Source: JAFLDD01 sp049314715
Lineage (GTDB): Bacteria; Pseudomonadota; Alphaproteobacteria; Rickettsiales; UBA3002
Length of the DNA: 14,201 nucleotides
Reading direction: 5' to 3'
Assembly (NCBI GenBank): GCA_049314715.1
Contig: JBMOEL010000040.1
Coordinates: 1 to 14,201 of the forward strand
The position numbers were made by a program, and so were the translations under genes. Below the pieces are notes generated by a model, which saw nothing but the letters and a program-made list of their open reading frames with translations, did not search any database and had not been told where the DNA came from. Shown here one piece after another: positions 8,097 through 13,001 of the stretch; within the stretch, counting starts at the first letter, position 1; the number at the start of each line of letters is the position of its first letter.

Positions 8097-8573
8097 ATGG
8101 CACGCACTGATTTGCCTTATCGCAAAGGTGTCGGCATCATGCTGTTCAACGCGGATGGCTTGGTGTTTGTTGCCAAGCGCATCGATATGACATCGGAAGC
8201 ATGGCAAATGCCGCAAGGCGGTATCGACGAAGATGAGGCACCGCGTGAGGCTGCATTTCGTGAGCTTAAAGAAGAAATCGGCACCAATCACGCAACGATT
8301 CTCGCCGAGTCGAAGGACTGGCTACACTATGATTTGCCAGATGAACTCGTGCCTATCATTTGGAAAGGGCGTTATCGCGGCCAAGAGCAAATGTGGTACG
8401 CCATGCGACTTGATGGCGATGAGTCGGACATTGATATTGCAGGAGAGAATCCTGAATTTTCGGAATGGAAATGGGTGCCGATTGAAACACTTCCCGATAT
8501 CATCGTGCCGTTCAAGCGGGATTTATATGAAGCGTTGGTGAGTGAATTTGGTGCGCTAGCTACGCCGATTTAA
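8097..8573 (+). CDS. rppH: RNA 5' pyrophosphohydrolase (Nudix)
   Basis: Removes pyrophosphate from the 5' triphosphate end of mRNA, the step that exposes transcripts to RNase E-type decay; some relatives prefer dinucleoside polyphosphates. From the ATG at 8097 the protein is 158 residues, close to the family norm, and starts MARTDLPYRKGVGIMLFN as expected. The reading frame continues upstream inside the previous gene, but without homology. The Nudix box spans residues 41-63 (GGIDEDEAPREAAFRE, then LKEEIGT) with all conserved Glu/Arg positions present. EAWQMPQGG, WKGRYRGQEQMW, FSEWKWV and VPFKRDLY are typical of RppH. It begins 1 nt after the preceding stop. The last 14 nt overlap the end of argB on the opposite strand. 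Confidence 0.94.
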   Translation: MARTDLPYRKGVGIMLFNADGLVFVAKRIDMTSEAWQMPQGGIDEDEAPREAAFRELKEEIGTNHATILAESKDWLHYDLPDELVPIIWKGRYRGQEQMWYAMRLDGDESDIDIAGENPEFSEWKWVPIETLPDIIVPFKRDLYEALVSEFGALATPI

Positions 8574-8592
8574 TCATAGTACTAGCGCCACC
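8550..8592. terminator. Inverted repeat at the rppH/argB convergent junction
   Basis: GGTGCGCTAG (8550-8559) pairs with CTAGCGCCACC (8582-8592) with a single bulged base, and TAC/GTA at 8561-8563/8579-8581 can extend the stem. Both stop codons (rppH TAA at 8571-8573, argB TAG at 8562-8560) sit in or near the loop. Its position exactly between two converging gene runs suggests a bidirectional transcription end. Neither side has a T-tract, so it is not a textbook intrinsic terminator. Confidence 0.4.
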
Positions 8593-9468
8593 CGCCGTAA
8601 ATACCTCAATCAACAAGACGTGCGGGATGCGACCATCGAGAATATGGGCGCTATTCACACCGGCGCGCAATGCATCCACGCAGGTTTCGACTTTCGGAAT
8701 CATACCGCCCGTGATGGTACCGTCCGCCAATAACGCGTCGATTTCCTGCGCATTGATTTCGCTGATGAGCTGTTTGTCCTTCGTCAGAATACCCGCCACA
8801 TCGGTCAGCATCATTAGCTTATCGGCTTTAAGCGCACTAGCGATGGCACCTGCTGCCGTATCGGCATTGATATTGAACGTCTCACCATTTGGGCCCATAC
8901 CGATTGGTGCAATCACGGGAATCATGCCTGATGCCGTGATATTCTCCAGTACCTTCGGATTCACTATGGTTGGCTCACCGACAAAGCCTAAATCAAGCAC
9001 CTTCTCAATATTTGAATCAGGATCTTTTTTCGTGCGGCGCAATTGCTGCGCTTTAATCAATTCACCGTCTTTGCCCGAAAGACCAATGGCGGTACCGCCT
9101 GCTTGGTTAATCGCAGTCACGATTTGCTTATTGATGGTTCCTGAAAGCACCATCTCAACGATTTCGACGGTAGCTTGATCAGTCACGCGCAAACCATCGA
9201 CGAAAGAACTTTGGATTTTAAGACGCTCCAGCATCGCGCCAATTTGTGGGCCACCACCATGCACGACGACTGGATTAATCCCAATGGTCTTGAGCATGAC
9301 GATGTCGCGCGCGAAGGTCTCGGCGGTGCGCTCGTCGCCCATCGCATGGCCACCATATTTAATCACGGAGGTCTTGCCACCAAAGCGCTGAATATAGGGC
9401 AGTGCTTCGCTGACCGTCTTGGCGGTGCGGAGTAACAGTTCTTTGGTCTTGAGCGACTTAATTTCCAT
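8560..9468 (-). CDS. argB: N-acetylglutamate kinase
   Basis: Phosphorylates N-acetyl-L-glutamate with ATP, the second step of arginine synthesis, in the cytosol. The 302-residue product shows the amino-acid-kinase fold: VIKYGGHAM with Lys37, VVVHGGGPQIGAML, DGLRVTDQATVEIVEMVLSG, GLSGKDG, NINADTAAGAIASAL, LTDVAGIL and GGMIPKVETC. The N-terminal stretch of about 30 residues before the kinase core (KELLLRTAKTVSEALPYIQRF) matches the extra helix of arginine-inhibited hexameric NAGKs, so feedback inhibition by arginine is likely (inference from the family). A Shine-Dalgarno AAGGGA (9480-9475) lies 6 nt before the ATG and overlaps the yihA stop codon. The 3' end overlaps rppH by 14 nt on the opposite strand. 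It is the last gene of the minus-strand run. Confidence 0.97.
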   Translation of the reverse strand: MEIKSLKTKELLLRTAKTVSEALPYIQRFGGKTSVIKYGGHAMGDERTAETFARDIVMLKTIGINPVVVHGGGPQIGAMLERLKIQSSFVDGLRVTDQATVEIVEMVLSGTINKQIVTAINQAGGTAIGLSGKDGELIKAQQLRRTKKDPDSNIEKVLDLGFVGEPTIVNPKVLENITASGMIPVIAPIGMGPNGETFNINADTAAGAIASALKADKLMMLTDVAGILTKDKQLISEINAQEIDALLADGTITGGMIPKVETCVDALRAGVNSAHILDGRIPHVLLIEVFTAGGASTMIKSA

Positions 9469-9478
9469 GCGGCGTCCC

Positions 9479-10087
9479 TTATCCTTGAATCGCGTCTATA
9501 ACGCACTGTCGGAGCGCGTCAATGCCAAGTTTTGTCTCCGCACTGGTTGCGACGATGCCCGGATGCGCTGCTGGGTGCTTTTTCAAGTGCTTAAGGGCTA
9601 ATTCCTTATAGTTTTCAAGGTCTGTGGCGGAGGTTTTATCACATTTGGTCAGTACCACTTGATAGCTCACCGCTGCATCATCAAGCAGTTTGAACATCTC
9701 AATGTCTGGCGGTTTAATGCCATGTCGTGAATCAATCAACACGAAGGCACGGCGTAATTCGCGACGGCCGCGCAGGTAGGAGAACAAGACACCCTGCCAG
9801 CGTGCAATATCTTTCTTGGGGGCTTTGGCATAGCCATAGCCTGGAACATCCACCAGCATCAGCGTTTCGTCGAGATTAAAGAAATTGAGCTGGCGCGTGT
9901 GACCCGGTGTTGATGATGTACGACACAGACTATTGCGCCCGACGAGCGCATTCACCAGCGACGATTTGCCAACGTTGGAGCGACCAACAAACGCGACCTC
10001 GGGCAAGGTGAAGGTCGGCAACTGTTCAAGCTCCGCAACGCCCGCTACAAACTCGACATGTTTGGCGAAGAGCGGAAACTCGTTCAT
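9479..10087 (-). CDS. yihA: Ribosome biogenesis GTP-binding protein YihA/YsxC/EngB
   Basis: Essential GTPase that helps assemble the 50S subunit. The 202-residue length matches the family. GTPase motifs are complete: Walker A GRSNVGKS (35-42) followed by SLVNALVG; switch I RTSSTPGHTRQLNFF; G3 DVPGYGYA (80-87); G4 TKCD (147-150), the usual family variant of NKxD; and G5 TSAETKLG near residue 182. The ATG overlaps the yidC stop by 4 nt (ATGA), implying translational coupling. argB follows after 10 nt, and its ribosome binding site overlaps this gene's stop. The yidC-yihA-argB order recurs in Alphaproteobacteria. The synonyms engB and ysxC refer to the same family. Confidence 0.96.
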   Translation of the reverse strand: MNEFPLFAKHVEFVAGVAELEQLPTFTLPEVAFVGRSNVGKSSLVNALVGRNSLCRTSSTPGHTRQLNFFNLDETLMLVDVPGYGYAKAPKKDIARWQGVLFSYLRGRRELRRAFVLIDSRHGIKPPDIEMFKLLDDAAVSYQVVLTKCDKTSATDLENYKELALKHLKKHPAAHPGIVATSAETKLGIDALRQCVIDAIQG

Positions 10088-11808
10088 GCTTTCTTAGGCC
10101 GCAGCCCCTTCTTCTCTAGACGGCGCTGAATCAACCATTGCTGTGCAATCGATAGCGTGTTGTTCCATGCCCAGTACAGCACCAAACCTGCAGGGAATGT
10201 CGCAAAGAGGAAAAGGAAAATATAAGGCATGTAGCCAATGACCATTGCCTGAATTTCATCGGTCGGTTTGGGGTTGAGTTTTTGTTGCAGCACCATCGTC
10301 GCGCACATGATGATAGGCAACGCACCTAGGTGCAGGAAGCTCGGCGCGTCCCAAGGCAAAAGACCAAACACGGTAAAGAGATTGGTTGGATCCATCGCAG
10401 AAAGGTCATGAATCCAGCCAAAAAACGGTGCTTGGCGCATTTCAATCGTGACGAATAAAACTTTATAGAGTGCAAAAAACACAGGAATCTGTATCAAAAT
10501 CGGCAAGCAGCCCGAAAGCGGATTCACTTTCTCGCGCTTATACATTTCCATGATTTCTTGATTCATCTTCATTTTATCATCGGAAAATTTCTCGCGTATT
10601 TCCTGCATTTTAGGAGTGAGTAGTTTCATCTGACTCATGCTCGTGTAGGATTTATTGGCGAGCGGGAACATGATGAGTTTAATGGTCACCGTGAGCAATA
10701 AAATCGCGATGCCGAAGTTACCGACGTGGGATTGGAAGAACGTCAGCAGTGAAAACATCGGACGGGTGAGGAAATAAAGTTTCCCAAAATCCACGGCACG
10801 ATCAAATAAGGGTATGTCGTATTTTGTTACATATTCATCAAGCAGCGCGACCTTCTTGGCTCCAGCAAACATGTGCATAGTCACGCTATGGCTTTTACCT
10901 GCCGCAACGGTAAATGACTCACCGCGCGCATCGATTTGATAAGCATCCTTATCGTCACGCGTGATGTGGCGGAAGTTGGCATCAAATGCTTCATTTTTGT
11001 CGGGAATAATTGCGCTCAACCAATATTTATCGGTAATACCCAGCCAGCCTTTATTGTCTTTAAGTTTGGTTGGTCCGTCTTCGCGCAGGGATTTATAGCT
11101 GATTTCTTTGAGTTCATTATTAAATACGCCCAGCGGCCCTTCATGCAAAATATACATGTGTTTCGAGGTGTCGGCATAGGTGCGGTTAATAAGTCCATAA
11201 GGGAAAAATGTCAGCGATTCATTCGTATCGTTAACGACGGTCAGCGTAATGGTGAACATATAATGCTCATCCATGCGAATGGTTTTTTCGTATTTCAAAC
11301 CACCACTTTGCCATTCGAGCGTGACGGGGTGCTCCGGGCTGAGCGAGCGGCCACCCGATTGCCATAACGTATTACTATCTGGCGCGGCAATATGTGCTTC
11401 AGCAGGCAGTACACCGAATTCGGCAAAATAGGGGACGCTACTACTACGTTCGTTGAAGAGGCGCACTTCGGGTGATCCTTTCTCCAGCGTCTCGCGATAA
11501 TTCGCCAAGGTTAAATCATCAAATCGCCCGCCCTTGAGGTTAATCGTGCCATGCAATGCATCCGAGCGGATTGGCAAACGTGGTGCATCATCACCCTCAG
11601 TGGCTTCTACATGCTCGACTCTCGTATCAACTACAGGCGCTTTAGCGGTTTCTTTCAGTGCATTTTTCTCTGCTGCAATACGCTGTGCTTCGATACGCGG
11701 ACGTTCATAGAAATATTGCCAGGCGCCCATAATCGCGGTGCATAATACAAGCGCGATGACGAGGTTTTTGATATCAGGGCCTTGGCCAGGTTGATTGGGT
11801 GCAAACAT
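10084..11808 (-). CDS. yidC: Membrane protein insertase YidC
   Basis: Inner-membrane insertase that integrates and folds membrane proteins, alone or with SecYEG. From the ATG at 11808 it has 574 residues. The frame also opens from a TTG at 11841, but that start lies inside yidD and lacks family sequence. The layout is classic for Gram-negative YidC: TM1 at about 14-34 (IKNLVIALVLCTAIMGAWQY), a large periplasmic beta domain (about 75-335), then the insertase core with TM segments near 363-382, 433-455, 493-508 and 523-548. KSYTSMSQMKLLTPKMQEIRE, NPLSGCLPILIQIPVFFALYK and FATFPAGLVLYWAWNNTLSI are signature segments. Lys377 sits where E. coli has the groove Arg366. The basic C-terminus (RLEKKGLRPKKA) may bind ribosomes. 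It starts 1 nt after the yidD stop. Confidence 0.97.
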   Translation of the reverse strand: MFAPNQPGQGPDIKNLVIALVLCTAIMGAWQYFYERPRIEAQRIAAEKNALKETAKAPVVDTRVEHVEATEGDDAPRLPIRSDALHGTINLKGGRFDDLTLANYRETLEKGSPEVRLFNERSSSVPYFAEFGVLPAEAHIAAPDSNTLWQSGGRSLSPEHPVTLEWQSGGLKYEKTIRMDEHYMFTITLTVVNDTNESLTFFPYGLINRTYADTSKHMYILHEGPLGVFNNELKEISYKSLREDGPTKLKDNKGWLGITDKYWLSAIIPDKNEAFDANFRHITRDDKDAYQIDARGESFTVAAGKSHSVTMHMFAGAKKVALLDEYVTKYDIPLFDRAVDFGKLYFLTRPMFSLLTFFQSHVGNFGIAILLLTVTIKLIMFPLANKSYTSMSQMKLLTPKMQEIREKFSDDKMKMNQEIMEMYKREKVNPLSGCLPILIQIPVFFALYKVLFVTIEMRQAPFFGWIHDLSAMDPTNLFTVFGLLPWDAPSFLHLGALPIIMCATMVLQQKLNPKPTDEIQAMVIGYMPYIFLFLFATFPAGLVLYWAWNNTLSIAQQWLIQRRLEKKGLRPKKA

Positions 11809-11809
11809 A

Positions 11810-12055
11810 TTATTTTTCGTGCTTTTCTGGTACGTTATCAATACCGCTGCCGCCCCATGGGTGGCAACGTGCGATGCGTTTTAGGGCAAGCCAACCACCA
11901 GCGCAAGCACCATGTACTTTGATGGCCTGAGCTGCATATTCAGAGCAGGTTGGCAAAAAGCGGCATGCAGGCGGTGTGAAGGGCGAGATAGCTAATTGAT
12001 ATACGCGTATCATCGCTTTGAAAAAGAGTGTCAGCAGCCTAGGTTGTGTGGACAT
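11810..12055 (-). CDS. yidD: Membrane protein insertion efficiency factor YidD
   Basis: Small membrane-associated protein that assists YidC-dependent insertion. It has 81 residues with the family core: IRVYQLAISPF, CRFLPTCSEYAAQAI (with the conserved Cys-rich PTCSxYA), GGWLALKRIARCHPW and GGSGIDNVP. The start codon and first codons (MSTQP plus part of Arg6) lie inside the terminal inverted repeat of the 276-bp element that separates this gene from rnpA. The family similarity begins only after that point, around LLTLFFKAMIR. The Shine-Dalgarno sequence is also in the repeat. In most bacteria yidD sits directly against rnpA, so the 255-nt gap here is unusual. yidC follows after 1 nt. Confidence 0.95.
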   Translation of the reverse strand: MSTQPRLLTLFFKAMIRVYQLAISPFTPPACRFLPTCSEYAAQAIKVHGACAGGWLALKRIARCHPWGGSGIDNVPEKHEK

Positions 12056-12072
12056 TCATTTCACCTTTTTCG
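12039..12072 (+). repeat. Left terminal inverted repeat of the 276-bp element
   Basis: Bases 12039-12061 are the exact reverse complement of 12292-12314 (23 of 23). The match continues to 12072 with one substitution (C against T) and a one-base length difference in the T-run. On the minus strand this arm contains the yidD Shine-Dalgarno, ATG and nearly six codons. Confidence 0.85.
12061..12067 (-). promoter_or_regulatory. Ribosome binding site of yidD inside the repeat
   Basis: On the minus strand AAGGTGA lies 5 nt before the yidD ATG (12055). It is a good Shine-Dalgarno match and fixes the start. It lies within the left terminal repeat, so the element supplies translation initiation for yidD. 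The mirrored right arm carries AAGGTAA before an ATG on the plus strand. Confidence 0.7.
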
Positions 12073-12079
12073 TTCGAGT

Positions 12080-12166
12080 CGGAAATGGCGTAGTGCAAGA
12101 AGCAAGGCTGCATGATGTAGTGATTCATACATCAAAGCCTTGCGACGCTGCAATATGCCATTTCCG
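12080..12166. repeat. Long imperfect hairpin 1
   Basis: Two arms of about 39 nt can pair around an 8-nt loop (GTGATTCA, 12120-12127). The paired blocks are CGGAAATGGC with GCCATTTCCG, TGCA with TGCA, GCAAGGCT with AGCCTTGC, and TGATGTA with TACATCA. Internal mismatches separate the blocks, so it would form a long, bulged stem in DNA or RNA. Confidence 0.8.
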
Positions 12167-12188
12167 CCGAACCTAATTGGGCGGCGGA
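12163..12188. repeat. Hairpin 2
   Basis: TCCGCCG (12163-12169) and CGGCGGA (12182-12188) are perfect reverse complements around a 12-nt spacer that itself has CC/GG next to AATT. It abuts hairpin 1 and shares its outer bases, so the two folds may compete. Confidence 0.7.
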
Positions 12189-12189
12189 C

Positions 12190-12270
12190 ATTTTGGTTTT
12201 TGCTGTGTCGCGTCCTTTGCGCGTATGCTGCGGCTATGCGACGCAGTCCGCTCCGAGCAAAAACCAAAAT
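12190..12270. repeat. Hairpin 3 with perfect 15-bp arms
   Basis: ATTTTGGTTTTTGCT (12190-12204) is the exact reverse complement of 12256-12270. The 51-nt interior is GC-rich and holds further partial complementarity (TGTCGC near 12205 with GCGAC near 12238, and GCGTATGC with GCTATGCG). The base composition of the arms, A/T runs flanking a GC-rich centre, differs from the neighbouring genes. Confidence 0.8.
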
Positions 12271-12279
12271 CTTCTACCG

Positions 12280-12314
12280 CGAAACAAGGTAAAATGAATG
12301 TCCACACAACCTAG
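12280..12314 (-). repeat. Right terminal inverted repeat of the 276-bp element
   Basis: Reverse-complement partner of 12039-12072. The outermost bases (12311-12313) form the rnpA stop codon TAG. On the plus strand this arm reads AAGGTAAAATGAATGTCC, a second copy of the start signal used by yidD, here pointing into antisense rnpA where no supported gene follows. Confidence 0.85.
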
Positions 12315-12667
12315 CCATGTAGCTTCCGTAGGCTCTTACTCAATTCATCGAGAATCGATTGATAGTCCATCGTTTCGCTGCCTGCTCTGCCAATCAGTAC
12401 ATAGTCAAACCCTGCGCGCGCATGGGTTGGCCAGAGCTTAGCAACTGCCGCACGCAAACGGCGTTTAATACGATTACGCATCACGGCATTACCGCATGCA
12501 CCACTTACTGTAAAACCTACGCGGCATGTATCTGGTTTAGGTTCGGCAGAGACAATCATGCGGATAATCGCTGCACCACACACCGCTTTCTTGCCTGCAT
12601 TGGCGCGCAAAAAATCAGGGCGCTTCGTGATGCGCGCAATCTTCAACGATGTTTGAGAGCCTGCCAC
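12311..12667 (-). CDS. rnpA: Ribonuclease P protein component
   Basis: Basic protein subunit of RNase P that supports the RNA subunit in removing tRNA 5' leaders. The conserved core is clear: ITKRPDFLRA near the start, CRVGFTVSGACGNAVMRNRIKRRLRAAV (written with its RNRxKRRLR RNA-binding signature), and the closing DYVLIGRAG. There is no ATG before the core. I chose GTG at 12667 (118 residues), 13 nt after the rpmH stop. A TTG at 12646 (LKIARITKR, 111 residues) is equally plausible, and neither has a clear Shine-Dalgarno. Starting farther upstream would overlap rpmH. The stop codon TAG is part of the inverted repeat of the downstream element, so the last residue or residues may be determined by that insertion. 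Confidence 0.93.
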   Translation of the reverse strand: MAGSQTSLKIARITKRPDFLRANAGKKAVCGAAIIRMIVSAEPKPDTCRVGFTVSGACGNAVMRNRIKRRLRAAVAKLWPTHARAGFDYVLIGRAGSETMDYQSILDELSKSLRKLHG

Positions 12668-12680
12668 AACAGGCAGCAGC

Positions 12681-12815
12681 TTACGCCGAAAGGGACTTGC
12701 GACCCTTGGCACGACGGGAAGCCAGCACGCGGCGGCCACCAACGGTTGACATGCGCGAACGGAAGCCGTGACGACGTTTACGAATCAGCTTGCTGGGTTG
12801 GTAGGTACGTTTCAT
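12681..12815 (-). CDS. rpmH: 50S ribosomal protein L34
   Basis: The 44-residue basic protein of the large subunit, too short for many gene finders. It begins MKRTYQPSKLIRKRRHGFRS and ends KGRKSLSA, matching bacterial L34 over its whole length. An in-frame ATG two codons upstream (12821, giving MAMKRT) is an alternative start. It is the first gene of the minus-strand operon, about 50 nt downstream of a good sigma-70-type promoter. rnpA follows after about 13 nt, the nearly universal rpmH-rnpA pairing. dnaA, often the divergent neighbour of rpmH, is absent here; a histidine kinase takes its place. Confidence 0.97.
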   Translation of the reverse strand: MKRTYQPSKLIRKRRHGFRSRMSTVGGRRVLASRRAKGRKSLSA

Positions 12816-12869
12816 TGCCATAAATCGCTCGCTTGTTTGCCTTACAGGTTTTTCTTAAATAGGGCGCAC

Positions 12870-12898
12870 TGTCTAAATCGGTTGAGGGCGCGTGTCAA
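12870..12898 (-). promoter_or_regulatory. Probable sigma-70 promoter of rpmH-rnpA-yidD-yidC-yihA-argB
   Basis: On the minus strand a perfect -35 box TTGACA (12898-12893) is followed after exactly 17 nt by TAGACA (12875-12870), a weak -10 box. Transcription would start near 12863, leaving a leader of roughly 45 nt before rpmH. Position and spacing fit well; the -10 box matches the consensus at only about half its positions. Confidence 0.6.
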
Positions 12899-12967
12899 GC
12901 ACTATTGCAGGGCCACAATCCCTTGCAAAACCACATAATTCAGACACTTAGAGTAGTTTGGGGTTGT

Positions 12968-13001
12968 CATGGCCCTCGATATTGCTACAGTTAGGGCCAT
13001 G
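12968..13001. promoter_or_regulatory. Perfect 9-bp inverted repeat over the kinase start codons
   Basis: CATGGCCCT (12968-12976) and AGGGCCATG (12993-13001) are exact reverse complements separated by 16 nt. Each arm contains one of the two in-frame candidate ATG codons of the kinase (12969 and 12999). As RNA it would fold into a stem hiding both starts; as DNA it could be an operator for a dimeric repressor. Both roles are inference. Confidence 0.45.

Larger units (their letters stand above)
12039..12314. mobile_element. 276-bp palindromic element with terminal inverted repeats (MITE-like)
   Basis: Fills the rnpA-yidD gap. It is bounded by inverted repeats that are perfect over 23 bp and imperfect over about 34 bp. 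Between them lie three consecutive hairpins (12080-12166, 12163-12188, 12190-12270), so most of its length can fold back on itself. No credible protein is encoded. The longest frame is 68 codons on the minus strand from a TTG and reads straight through the hairpins. The size, inverted termini and lack of a transposase fit a non-autonomous miniature element (inference). The outermost bases of each repeat include CTAG, a palindrome that could also be a duplicated target site. Alternatives are a structured RNA inside the operon mRNA, or a relic of a deleted insertion sequence. Family not identified. Confidence 0.6.

Noticed and set aside
11809..11841. Upstream TTG start for yidC
   Set aside because: It lies in the yidD coding region and adds residues with no YidC character; the ATG at 11808 sits 1 nt after the yidD stop, as expected for a coupled pair.
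12066..12090. TTCGAGT-containing stem-loop resembling a tRNA T-arm at the edge of the element
   Set aside because: There is no matching acceptor stem, anticodon arm or CCA context on either strand; the flanking sequence is yidD and hairpin 1.
12061..12267. A 68-codon minus-strand frame through the 276-bp element
   Set aside because: It begins with TTG inside a hairpin arm, runs through all three palindromes, resembles no protein I know, and ends inside the yidD ribosome binding site. It is best explained as chance openness.
12661..12680. Small hairpin between rpmH and rnpA (CTGCC/GGCAG) as a terminator
   Set aside because: The stem is only 5 bp with no T-run, and it lies in a 13-nt gap inside a standard co-transcribed pair.
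12905..12954. TTGCAGGG/CCCTTGCAA hairpin and a weak TTGCAA...TAGAGT promoter for the kinase
   Set aside because: The hairpin is bulged with no T-tract, and the candidate boxes are about 20 nt apart with a poor -10, so neither is strong enough to list.
12816..12998. Possible replication origin upstream of rpmH
   Set aside because: dnaA is absent, I see no DnaA boxes (TTATCCACA-like) and no AT-rich unwinding region in these 183 bases.
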